In this document: piece after piece, positions 53,926 through 62,557 of the stretch
How the letters are laid out: each line of letters opens with the position of its first letter
How positions within the stretch are numbered: position 1 is the stretch's first letter
From: an uncultured Fusobacteriaceae bacterium
GTDB lineage: Bacteria; Fusobacteriota; Fusobacteriia; Fusobacteriales; Fusobacteriaceae
Assembly (NCBI GenBank): GCA_947038515.1
Contig: CAMQWJ010000005.1
Span: 1 to 64,000, forward strand
Direction of reading: 5' to 3'
DNA length: 64,000 bases
Position numbers and translations under genes: made by a program
Notes under the pieces: model-generated
Seen by the model: the letters and a program-made list of their open reading frames with translations, nothing else
Told to the model about the DNA's origin: nothing
Database searches by the model: none

Positions 53926-55740
53926 ATGGAAAAAATATCTAATTTATTAAATAATAAAAGAAATATAATAAAAATAATATTAGATATTATCTGTATCTGT
54001 ATAGGGAGCGGAATAGCAACGATTTTAAGATTTGAAAAAAGTTGGCATGAAAACTTTAATGTCCAAATATTAGTATCATATATTAGTATTTTTATAATTT
54101 TTTATTTTTATAATGGAATGGCAAATAAAAGTTGGAGTTACACAAATTCTTCAGATATCATGAAAGTCATTCAGATAAATGTTTATACATTTTTTATTCA
54201 AATAGTGTATTTAGGACTTTTTAGAATTGAATACTCAAGAACAATAATATTTTCATTAATGAGTTTCTCTATTATAGGGCAATTAATGATAAGACTTTTA
54301 TTTCGATTAAAAAGAAAAAATAATCTTTTTAGAACTCCAATAAAAGGAAAGAACACTTTAATATATGGAGCTGGAGAGTCTGGTAGCATACTAGCAAGAG
54401 AAAAATTTTCTAATAAAAACTTTAATTATAATATTGTAGGTTTTATAGATGACAATAAAAGAAAAAAGCATAACTATATTTATAATATAGAAGTGTTAGG
54501 TGGAAAAGATATTTTATTGGAAGCCATAGAAAAGAAAAAAGTTGAAATTATAATAATTGCAATAGCACTGATAGAAAAAAAAGAGATTAAAAAAATTATT
54601 AATTTAGTTAAAGATAAAAATATAAAAGTAAAAATTTTACCTTCAGTTGAAAGCATGTTAAATGGTGAAAGTACTCTACAAGGAGTGAGAGATGTAAGTG
54701 TAGAGGACTTACTGGGAAGAGATCAGATTGTCGTTAATGATACAAATATAAAAAGAATCATAATAGATAAAATAGTTTTTATTACGGGTGCTGCTGGAAG
54801 TATAGGAAGTGAATTAGCAAAACAAATATCAAAACATAGACCTAAAAAATTAATTATGATTGATGTAAATGAAAACGATATATATTTTCTTGAGCTAGAG
54901 TTAAGAAGAAAATATCCTAATCTAGACTTGCAATGTGAAATTTGTAATATTCGAGAAAAAGATAAAGTTGAACTATTGTTTGAATTATATAGACCTGAAA
55001 TAGTATTTCATGCAGCAGCTCATAAGCATGTACCACTTATGGAACATAATCCAGAAGAAGCAGTAAAAAATAATCTGTTTGGGACATATAATGTTGTAGA
55101 AATGGCAGATAAATATAAAATAGAAAGATTTGTGCTTATTAGTACAGATAAAGCTGTTAATCCAACAAATGTAATGGGGGCCACTAAGAGAGGGTGCGAA
55201 CTTATAGTGGAAAAATTTAGTAAAATAAGTAAAACTAAATTTATGGCTGTTAGGTTTGGAAATGTATTGGGAAGTAATGGAAGTGTTATACCAATATTTA
55301 GAAAATTGCTTTTAGAAGGAAAAAATCTTACATTAACTCACCCAGATATCACAAGATATTTTATGACTATACCAGAAGCTGTTCAACTTGTTATGGAAGC
55401 TGGAAGTATAGGTCAGGGGGGCGAACTATTTATCCTTGATATGGGAGAGCCAGTTAAAATAATGGAGCTTGCAAAAACAATGATAGAGCTCTCAAAGGCT
55501 GATGCTGAGATTGAAATAGTAGGGTTAAGACCAGGTGAAAAACTATACGAAGAACTACTATATGACGTAAATAGTGGTGTGAAAACAAGTAATCCTAAAA
55601 TATTTAAAATTATTCTTGATGATAATGAAGTGGATATTAAAAAATATTTAGATTTATTAAGTGAGAAAGTTAAAGTACCAGTTAAAGAAGAAATTAAAGA
55701 TATTTTAAAAGAGTTTATAGTGAGCTACAAAGAAGTTTAA
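53926..55740 (+). CDS. Membrane-bound nucleotide-sugar 4,6-dehydratase (WbpM/CapD-like)
   Basis: A 604-residue protein: four N-terminal membrane segments (to about residue 125), a first Rossmann-like CoA-binding domain (TLIYGAGESG near residue 142) and a C-terminal SDR dehydratase domain from about 283 (FITGAAGSIGSELA). The STDKAVNPTNVMGATKR motif carries Met in place of the usual catalytic Tyr, as known for the WbpM type. It converts UDP-GlcNAc to the 4-keto-6-deoxy sugar used for QuiNAc, FucNAc or bacillosamine-type residues. Sugar transferase and reductase genes follow directly. Confidence 0.92.
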   Translation: MEKISNLLNNKRNIIKIILDIICICIGSGIATILRFEKSWHENFNVQILVSYISIFIIFYFYNGMANKSWSYTNSSDIMKVIQINVYTFFIQIVYLGLFRIEYSRTIIFSLMSFSIIGQLMIRLLFRLKRKNNLFRTPIKGKNTLIYGAGESGSILAREKFSNKNFNYNIVGFIDDNKRKKHNYIYNIEVLGGKDILLEAIEKKKVEIIIIAIALIEKKEIKKIINLVKDKNIKVKILPSVESMLNGESTLQGVRDVSVEDLLGRDQIVVNDTNIKRIIIDKIVFITGAAGSIGSELAKQISKHRPKKLIMIDVNENDIYFLELELRRKYPNLDLQCEICNIREKDKVELLFELYRPEIVFHAAAHKHVPLMEHNPEEAVKNNLFGTYNVVEMADKYKIERFVLISTDKAVNPTNVMGATKRGCELIVEKFSKISKTKFMAVRFGNVLGSNGSVIPIFRKLLLEGKNLTLTHPDITRYFMTIPEAVQLVMEAGSIGQGGELFILDMGEPVKIMELAKTMIELSKADAEIEIVGLRPGEKLYEELLYDVNSGVKTSNPKIFKIILDDNEVDIKKYLDLLSEKVKVPVKEEIKDILKEFIVSYKEV

Positions 55741-55759
55741 GAAATTAAGGGGTGGAGAT

Positions 55760-56434
55760 ATGAAAAGGACATTTGATTTTATTGTATCAGGAATTGCATT
55801 AATTTGTTTTTTTCCTTTAATAATTATAATAGGGATAATAGTTAAAGCAACATCTAAAGGTCCAATTCTATTTTCACAAAAAAGATTAACTATGGGAATG
55901 AAGGAATTTAATATTTATAAATTTCGTAGTATGGAAATAAATAAAACAAGAGAAAGTGAAGCACAACAAATAAAAGGCGATTCAAAAGAGATAACAAAAA
56001 TAGGGAAGTTTTTAAGGAAAAGTAAACTAGATGAATTACCACAGTTTTGGAATATATTTGTTGGGGATATGAGCTTTATAGGTCCAAGACCTGAACTACC
56101 TAGAAGATTAAAGTATTATGATGATAGACAAAAGAGAATATTTGAAATGAGAAGTGGGATATCATCACCAGCTTCAATAGTATTTTCAGATGAAGAATAT
56201 CTTATATCTAAAGTAAAAGATCCAGAAAAATTCTATATAGAACAAATTATGCCATATAAAATAGAACTTAATCTATATTATCTTAAAAATCAAAGTTTTT
56301 TTTATGATATTTGGCTAATTATTGCAACTTTTTTAAAAATACTGAAAAAAGTAGAGAACACACAAGTTATAAAAGATAAGAAACTTTTAGAAGGTAAAAA
56401 AGAAATAGAAAAGAAAATAGGGAAGGAATACTGA
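55760..56434 (+). CDS. Initiating sugar-phosphate transferase (PglC/WbpL-functional type, monotopic)
   Basis: A 224-residue bacterial sugar transferase with one N-terminal membrane helix and the core motifs GPILFSQKRLTM, FNIYKFRSM, LRKSKLDELPQFWNIFVGDMSFIGPRPE (catalytic Asp-Glu). Proteins of this short PglC/WcaJ-C type move a sugar-1-phosphate to undecaprenyl phosphate to begin the O unit. The substrate is likely a 6-deoxy-HexNAc made by its neighbours. Stop and next start overlap by one base. Confidence 0.92.
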   Translation: MKRTFDFIVSGIALICFFPLIIIIGIIVKATSKGPILFSQKRLTMGMKEFNIYKFRSMEINKTRESEAQQIKGDSKEITKIGKFLRKSKLDELPQFWNIFVGDMSFIGPRPELPRRLKYYDDRQKRIFEMRSGISSPASIVFSDEEYLISKVKDPEKFYIEQIMPYKIELNLYYLKNQSFFYDIWLIIATFLKILKKVENTQVIKDKKLLEGKKEIEKKIGKEY

Positions 56435-57222
56435 TGGAAAAAAGAAAAAAAACTATTATGGTAACAGGAGCTAGTGGATTTATAGGGAAAAATTTTATAG
56501 AAAAATATGAAAAGGAATATAATATTATTTCTGTTTCCCTAAAAAATAATGAACCTAAAGACTTAGACTATACAGGAGTGGATGCTATTTTACATTTAGC
56601 AGCTTTAGTCCATCAGATGGAAGGTGCTCCAAAAGAAAAATATTATGAAGTTAATACAGAATTAACATCAAAACTAGCTACAAAAGCTAAAAAATCAGGA
56701 GTAAGACATTTTATTTTTTATAGTACTGTGGCAGTATATGGAACTCATGGTAGTTTAAAAGAGAAATTAACGCTAACTTTAAATTCTCCCACAGTTCCAA
56801 AAGATGATTATGGAAAAAGTAAATTATTAGCAGAGGAATATTTAAAAGAGATAGAAACAGAAGATTTTAAAGTAACTATTATAAGACCACCGATGGTATA
56901 TGGTAAAAATTGCCCTGGAAACATGAAAAAATTAGAAAAATTAATAAAAATATTTCCAATACTTCCATTTAATTATGAAGAAAATAAAAGAAGTATTGTG
57001 CATGTTGATAAATTGCTAGAAATGACTAATGATAAAATTAAAAATGAAGAAAGAGGAATTTTTATTCCGAAAGATGAAAAAGATAAAACGATTAAAGAAA
57101 TAGTGGAAAGTTTTGGAAGAAAAAGGATATTAATAAAATTCCCTCAAATTATTTTCAGAAAATTAGCTAAAATTAAACCTAGATTAATGGAAAGTTTATT
57201 TGGTGATTTAAGGTTTAAATAA
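56434..57222 (+). CDS. NAD-dependent epimerase/reductase (4-ketosugar reductase-like)
   Basis: A 262-residue SDR with VTGASGFIGKNF, the DAILHLAALVHQM segment, SerThr-containing FYSTVAVYG and catalytic YGKSK. The short length and position after dehydratase and initiating transferase match WbpV/WbiG-type reductases that reduce the 4-keto group to give QuiNAc or FucNAc. It begins at the last base of the preceding stop codon (TGATG). Confidence 0.85.
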   Translation: MEKRKKTIMVTGASGFIGKNFIEKYEKEYNIISVSLKNNEPKDLDYTGVDAILHLAALVHQMEGAPKEKYYEVNTELTSKLATKAKKSGVRHFIFYSTVAVYGTHGSLKEKLTLTLNSPTVPKDDYGKSKLLAEEYLKEIETEDFKVTIIRPPMVYGKNCPGNMKKLEKLIKIFPILPFNYEENKRSIVHVDKLLEMTNDKIKNEERGIFIPKDEKDKTIKEIVESFGRKRILIKFPQIIFRKLAKIKPRLMESLFGDLRFK

Positions 57223-57319
57223 TATGTGAAAAGAATATAAATAAAATACTCTAATTAATACAAAAAATATTAAAAAGCAAAGAAAAATATGAAGTTCTTA
57301 TAATGCTAAAGGAGAACAA

Positions 57320-58096
57320 ATGAATTATGATATAACAGCAACAATAGTTACTTATAAAACAAAAATTTTTGATTTAGAAAAAGTCATAGAAAGTTTTTTT
57401 AAAACTACATTAAATGTAAAGCTATATATTTCAGATAATTCTCCTACTGATGAATTAAAAGAATATTTTAAAAAATTAAATAATGAGAAAATAGAATATA
57501 TATTTAATAACTGTAATATGGGGTATGGATATGGACATAATATTATAATAAGAAAAATAATTGGGAAATCAAAATATCATTTGATTCTTAATCCAGATAT
57601 TTATTTTCAAAAAAATGTTTTAGAAGAATTATTTATTTATATGGAGGAAAATAAAGAAGTAGGAAATATTATGCCGATGGTAAAGTATCCTAATGGAGCA
57701 ATCCAATATCTTTGTAAAAGAAACCCTAAACCTTTCGATATATTATTAAGGGCATTTTGTCCAAGTAAAAAAATAGTAGAAAAAAGAAATGTAATTTATG
57801 AAATGAGAGATGAAGGTTATGATAAAATAATGAATGTAGAAATATTATCTGGATGTTTCATGTTTTTAAGAAATGAAGTTTTTGAAACAGTTGGTCTATT
57901 TGATGAAAAAATATTTATGTATTTTGAAGATTTTGATTTAAATAGAAGGATTCATGAAAAATATAAAACAATTTTTTATCCTAAAGTAGAGATAATACAT
58001 GAACATGCTAAAGAATCACATAAAAACAAAAGATTGTTATTTATAGGAATGAAATCAGCAATATATTATTTTAATAAATGGGGATGGATGAAATAG
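57320..58096 (+). CDS. Glycosyltransferase family 2 (WbbL/rhamnosyltransferase-like)
   Basis: A 258-residue enzyme with TATIVTYKTKIFDLEKVIESF at the start, YISDNSP, then GYGYGHN and NPDIYF as the metal-binding motif, and SGCFMFLRNEVFETVGLFDEKIFMYFEDFDLNRRI as the acceptor/catalytic part. These resemble WbbL-type rhamnosyltransferases; the donor is a guess. The region following the gene (58097-58313) looks non-coding. Confidence 0.88.
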   Translation: MNYDITATIVTYKTKIFDLEKVIESFFKTTLNVKLYISDNSPTDELKEYFKKLNNEKIEYIFNNCNMGYGYGHNIIIRKIIGKSKYHLILNPDIYFQKNVLEELFIYMEENKEVGNIMPMVKYPNGAIQYLCKRNPKPFDILLRAFCPSKKIVEKRNVIYEMRDEGYDKIMNVEILSGCFMFLRNEVFETVGLFDEKIFMYFEDFDLNRRIHEKYKTIFYPKVEIIHEHAKESHKNKRLLFIGMKSAIYYFNKWGWMK

Positions 58097-58313
58097 AGGT
58101 AATAAATAAAAAAGAAACAATAAATTATTAAAAAATTTTAGACAAAAAAGGTTAGGAAAAAATGATATTATTTATGATGGAAATATAAAATAATGAATTA
58201 ATGTAATATTTAGATTGAATGGTTATAAGGAAATTTTTCATACGAGAGTTACTTGAAAGAAATGGATGAAGTAATTTTTAAATGTATGGACCGATAAGGT
58301 AGGTGAAGCTGTT
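58097..58313. other. 217-base gap inside the O-antigen operon
   Basis: No intact gene, promoter or terminator stands out. Short broken reading segments occur, for example one reading FSYESYLKEMDEVIFKCMDR that is closed by stops on both sides, so a decayed gene remnant is possible. The last 15 bases hold the GGTGAAG ribosome site for the next gene. Confidence 0.35.
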
Positions 58314-59006
58314 GTGAAAATATCAGTGTGTATGGCAACGTATAATGGTGAAAAATATATTGAAAACCAATTAGAAAGTATACTAACACAGGTATCATCT
58401 AATGATGAAATTATAATATCTGATGATGGATCAAATGATAGAACATTGGAAATAATAGAAAAAATACAAAAAAATACAAATAAGAAAATTATAATTATAA
58501 ATGGTCCACAAAAAGGAGTTATCAAAAACTTCGAAAATGCTATACTGAAAAGCTCGAACGATATAATATTTTTATCTGATCAGGATGATATATGGAGTAA
58601 GACAAAAGTTAGTGAAGTAAAAAAAATATTTTCATTAAATGAAGATATTACACTAGTGATTCATGATGCTAAATTAATAAATGAAAATGGAGAAATAATC
58701 GGAAAAAAAAGTAAGTTTAAAAAAGGTTTAATAAAAAATATAATAAAAAACTCTTATATTGGTTGTTGCATGAGTTTTAAAAAATCAAAATATATTCTTC
58801 CTTTCCCTAAAAATATACCAATGCATGACAGTTGGATTGGTTTAATAAATGAAAAAAAAGGAAAGGTATATCATTTAGAAAAAGAACTGTTTTGCTATCG
58901 AATACATGGTGAAAATTATACATTAAAAAATAAGAGGAGTTTAAAAAATAAAATAAAAGATAGAATTAATTTGATTAGAAATGTTTTGCTTAGAGGGGAA
59001 AAATGA
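58314..59006 (+). CDS. Glycosyltransferase family 2
   Basis: A 230-residue GT-A enzyme with VCMATYNGEKYIENQLESI, IISDDGSNDRTLEII and LSDQDDIWSKTKV (DXD region), and HDSWIGLI near residue 175. It resembles the rhamnosyl- or galactofuranosyltransferase-like GT2 group with the DQDDIW motif. The start is GTG after AGGTGAAG. The overlap of four bases with the polymerase gene suggests coupling. Confidence 0.88.
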   Translation: MKISVCMATYNGEKYIENQLESILTQVSSNDEIIISDDGSNDRTLEIIEKIQKNTNKKIIIINGPQKGVIKNFENAILKSSNDIIFLSDQDDIWSKTKVSEVKKIFSLNEDITLVIHDAKLINENGEIIGKKSKFKKGLIKNIIKNSYIGCCMSFKKSKYILPFPKNIPMHDSWIGLINEKKGKVYHLEKELFCYRIHGENYTLKNKRSLKNKIKDRINLIRNVLLRGEK

Positions 59007-60184
59007 TAATTTATTTTAGCATAATTATAAGCTTTGGAATAGGAGCTTTTTTAGAGGTTTTTTTAGTTGAAAAAAATGAGAAAAAAAAATTAAAATTAAT
59101 TTTTTATATTTTTATGCTGTTTTTACTGTTATTTTTTGGATTCAGAGGATATGTAGCTACTGACTGGGTTAGTTATTCACAGTTTTATAAAGAAATCGAA
59201 CCTATTTCAGAGGTCATTTCTGGTAGTGGAACTAATTTTAAAAGTTTATCGATAGAATTGGGGTTTAAATTATACATGTCATTTTTAAAAATGTTTAGTT
59301 CTAATTACAATTTTTTTGTTTTTTTTAATAGTGCAATAGATTTATACATTTTGTATATGATAACAAAAAAATGGACTAAATATAGGGTGTTGATGCTCTT
59401 TTCTTACTTTGCATTTACAGGAACATTTCTTCACTTTGATATATTAAGAAATGCAAAATCAATAATGCTATTTATTTTATCAATAAAGTATTTAAAAACA
59501 AGAAACTTTTCAAAATATTTTATTGTTAATTTAATAGGAGCATTTTTTCATATTTCAGCTCTTTTGTATTTACCATTATACTTTTTATTAAATAAAAAAA
59601 TTTCAAAAAAAAAATTGATAATATCATTTATTGTATTAAATTTAATTTATTTTTTTAATTTAATTGATTTGAAAAAAATACTGCCTTTATTTGATTGTTT
59701 TTATTCAGACTATGTAAAAAATAAATTGGATATATATTTAAGTGATCAACATTATGGTGCTGTTTCAAAGATAAGTATACAAGTTATTGAAAAAAATATG
59801 TTTTTGATATATTTAATAAAATATTATGAAAAATTATCTAATAAAAATAAAGATAATATCATTTATATGAATTTACTTTTTTTATTAATTGTTATTTTTA
59901 TGGTTTCAAGAAGTTTTTTTATTATTTCAGATAGAGTGATGATAAATATCATGTTTACCTATTGGTTTATTATACCAATGATAATGAAAAATATTAGAAA
60001 AATTTCAAATAAACTCTTGTTTTTATTTTTGATATGTGTTTATTGTTTTAGATTGTTTGTAGTGCCACGATATAATCCAGATGAAAAATCCAAAGAAAGA
60101 CTTAGATATGACAATATATTATTTAATCATAAGAGTTATGAGGAGAGAATGAAAAATATAATATTAATACGAAGCTTGAACTAA
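59003..60184 (+). CDS. EpsG-family O-antigen polymerase (Wzy-like)
   Basis: A 393-residue membrane protein with about ten hydrophobic segments. EpsG/Wzy features are FGFRGYVATDWVSYSQFYKE near residue 48, the LFSYFAFTGTFLHFDILRNAKSIMLF segment and GAFFHISALLYLPLYFLL. It most likely polymerises undecaprenyl-linked O units. It is extremely AT-rich (Phe/Ile/Lys/Asn-heavy), as are the neighbouring transferase genes. Confidence 0.85.
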   Translation: MIIYFSIIISFGIGAFLEVFLVEKNEKKKLKLIFYIFMLFLLLFFGFRGYVATDWVSYSQFYKEIEPISEVISGSGTNFKSLSIELGFKLYMSFLKMFSSNYNFFVFFNSAIDLYILYMITKKWTKYRVLMLFSYFAFTGTFLHFDILRNAKSIMLFILSIKYLKTRNFSKYFIVNLIGAFFHISALLYLPLYFLLNKKISKKKLIISFIVLNLIYFFNLIDLKKILPLFDCFYSDYVKNKLDIYLSDQHYGAVSKISIQVIEKNMFLIYLIKYYEKLSNKNKDNIIYMNLLFLLIVIFMVSRSFFIISDRVMINIMFTYWFIIPMIMKNIRKISNKLLFLFLICVYCFRLFVVPRYNPDEKSKERLRYDNILFNHKSYEERMKNIILIRSLN

Positions 60185-60228
60185 AATAATTAATTTTACA
60201 CTATCAAATTAATTAAAGGAGATTAAAT

Positions 60229-61269
60229 ATGAAAAAAATACTAATAGTATCTCAATATCCTAATATAGAAAATCTAAAGGATGGTATGATACGAAGAATT
60301 TCTGAAATAGATAAATTACTATCCAATTATGATAAAATTTATTTAGATATAAGTTTTAAGAGAAAAAAAAATCAAGGTATTTTAAAAAGAAAATCATTAC
60401 ATCCTTTATATAATCTAATAGATATAATAAAAATTATAAAAAACTCTGATAAAATATATTGCCACTCTTTATTTAATTTCATAAAAATTTTTCCTATAAT
60501 AATATTTTTTAAAAGAGAAATAATATTAGATTATCATGGTACTGTACCTGAAGAACAGTCTTTTCTTGGAAATAAATTCCAATCAAAAATAATGAATTTA
60601 ATAGAATGGATTATGATAATAAAAATTAAAAAATCAATTTTTGTTACTAATAAAATGAAGAATTTTTATTTTGAAAAATATAATTATAGAAAAAAATTAG
60701 AAAAAAGTTTGATTTTTCCGATAGTCGATACTACTATTAGAGAAAAAATAGAGATGAAAAAATCAAATTATTTGAAAGATAAAGTTGTTTTTATTTATTC
60801 AGGTGGTTTAGCTAAGTGGCAAAATATATCATTAATGTTAGATATTATTTCAAATGCACAGAATGAAAATTATTTTTATATTTTTTTGACAGGTCAAAAA
60901 AAAGAAATGTCTGAGCTTTTAATCTCAAAAAAAATTAATCCTAACATTTATTTGTTAGAAACAGTAGAGCCAGAAGAATTAGGAGATTATTATGAAGTTG
61001 CAAATTATGGTTTTATTTTACGGGATGACCATATACTTAATAGAGTTGCGAATCCTACAAAGCTAGGAGAATATTTAGATTATGGAATTATTCCTATAGT
61101 AAAGTTAGAGGAGCTAGGAGATTATAAAGAAATGGGATATGAATATCTTAAGCTAGAAGAGTTTAATAATAATCTTGTGAAAAAAAAGAGTTTAAAAAAT
61201 ATAAAATTAATGACAGATTATAAAAAAAGACACTTGAAAAGTGATTTTTTAAAATTTATAGAGAGTTAG
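60229..61269 (+). CDS. Glycosyltransferase, GT-B fold (GT4-like)
   Basis: A 346-residue protein with SQYPNIENLKDGMIRRISEID at the start and a C-terminal half reading VFIYSGGLAKWQNISLMLDII, then ILRDDHILNRVANPTKLGEYLDYGI, which corresponds to the donor-binding region of GT4 enzymes. Motifs are weaker than in the other GT4 genes here. It starts behind AAAGGAG and is followed 8 bases later by wecB. Confidence 0.75.
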   Translation: MKKILIVSQYPNIENLKDGMIRRISEIDKLLSNYDKIYLDISFKRKKNQGILKRKSLHPLYNLIDIIKIIKNSDKIYCHSLFNFIKIFPIIIFFKREIILDYHGTVPEEQSFLGNKFQSKIMNLIEWIMIIKIKKSIFVTNKMKNFYFEKYNYRKKLEKSLIFPIVDTTIREKIEMKKSNYLKDKVVFIYSGGLAKWQNISLMLDIISNAQNENYFYIFLTGQKKEMSELLISKKINPNIYLLETVEPEELGDYYEVANYGFILRDDHILNRVANPTKLGEYLDYGIIPIVKLEELGDYKEMGYEYLKLEEFNNNLVKKKSLKNIKLMTDYKKRHLKSDFLKFIES

Positions 61270-61277
61270 GAGGAAAA

Positions 61278-62375
61278 ATGAAAGTAGCATTAATCTTTGG
61301 AACAAGACCAGAAGCAATAAAAATGGCACCGATATATCATGAATTGAAAAATAATAAAATAGAAGTTAAAGTTATAGTAACTGGGCAACATAAAGAAATG
61401 TTATATCAAGTTTTAGATTTGTTTAAAATAGAGCCAGACTACGACTTAAAAATAATGAAACAAGGTCAAGAATTGTCAGAGTTGACAAGTAGATTAATAG
61501 AAAAATTGGATAAAATTATAAAAATAGAAAAATTTGATTATATATTAGTTCAAGGAGACACAACATCTGCTTTTACAGGTGCTTTAGCAGGGTTTTACAA
61601 TAAAATCCCTGTTGGACACATTGAAGCAGGATTAAGAACAGGAAATATTTACTCCCCTTTTCCAGAAGAAGCTAACAGGAAATTAATTGGAAACATTAGT
61701 AGTGTCCATTTCGCACCAACAAATGTTAATGTAGAAAATTTATTAAAAGAAGGATATAATAAAGAGAATATTTTAAAAGTAGGAAATACAGTAATAGATG
61801 CCTTATATTGGATTAAAGAAAATAAAACATTAGATTTAGAAAAAATTCGAGAAAAATATAATTTGAAAGATAAAAAATATATTTTGATCACAATGCATAG
61901 AAGAGAAAATTGGGGTTTACCAATGCAAAATGTTTTAAAAGGTGTTAGAAAATATTTAGAAGAAAATAAAGAATTATATTTGGTGTTTCCAATGCACTTA
62001 AACCCCCTGATAAGAGAAGTTATTAATGAAGAATTAAAAGGTTTTGAAAGGAAAATTTTGATTGAGCCTTTAGAGTATTTAGAATTTATTGGAGTTATGG
62101 ATGGCTCACAATATATAATGACAGACTCTGGTGGTATTCAAGAAGAAGCTCCAAGTCTAGGAAAACCAACTTTAGTTTTAAGGGACACAACAGAGCGTCC
62201 TGAAGCAATAGAGGCAGGAACTGCTAAGTTAATAGGAACAAGTACAGAAAAAACATATCAATATATGAAGCTTTTAGAGGGGAAATTGTATGAAGAAATG
62301 TCTCATGCTAATAATCCATATGGTGATGGAAAAACCTCAATAAAAATAATGAAATATTTAAAAAATATAAAATAA
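61278..62375 (+). CDS. wecB: UDP-N-acetylglucosamine 2-epimerase (non-hydrolysing)
   Basis: A 365-residue enzyme interconverting UDP-GlcNAc and UDP-ManNAc. FGTRPEAIKMAPI at the start, VQGDTTSAFTGALAG, GHIEAGLRTGNIYSPFPEEANR, and SGGIQEEAPSLGKPTLVLRDTTERPEA are all diagnostic. It implies ManNAc or a derivative in the surface polysaccharide. A terminator-like hairpin follows. Confidence 0.96.
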   Translation: MKVALIFGTRPEAIKMAPIYHELKNNKIEVKVIVTGQHKEMLYQVLDLFKIEPDYDLKIMKQGQELSELTSRLIEKLDKIIKIEKFDYILVQGDTTSAFTGALAGFYNKIPVGHIEAGLRTGNIYSPFPEEANRKLIGNISSVHFAPTNVNVENLLKEGYNKENILKVGNTVIDALYWIKENKTLDLEKIREKYNLKDKKYILITMHRRENWGLPMQNVLKGVRKYLEENKELYLVFPMHLNPLIREVINEELKGFERKILIEPLEYLEFIGVMDGSQYIMTDSGGIQEEAPSLGKPTLVLRDTTERPEAIEAGTAKLIGTSTEKTYQYMKLLEGKLYEEMSHANNPYGDGKTSIKIMKYLKNIK

Positions 62376-62381
62376 AAAAAT

Positions 62382-62412
62382 AAATTGGATAAATGACCCA
62401 ACTTGTTTTTTT
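62382..62412 (+). terminator. Candidate terminator after wecB
   Basis: AAATTGG / CCAACTT with one mismatch and a 9-base loop, followed by G and seven T. Short, but well placed. Confidence 0.6.
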
Positions 62413-62423
62413 ATAAAATTAAA

Positions 62424-62454
62424 CTGAATAAAAAATGGTATTATAGTATATAAT
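62424..62454 (+). promoter_or_regulatory. Candidate promoter before the last GT2 gene
   Basis: TATAAT at 62449-62454 with a poor -35 (CTGAAT at 62424-62429, 19-bp spacer), about 100 bases before the GT2 coding start. Confidence 0.45.
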
Positions 62455-62557
62455 GGAAGTAAATTAGAGTGGTTTATTTTATCTCTCAATATTAAAATTG
62501 AAATTAAGTGATAAAATAAGGAATAAAGTTTTATTAAGAATAATGAGGTGAAGAAAA

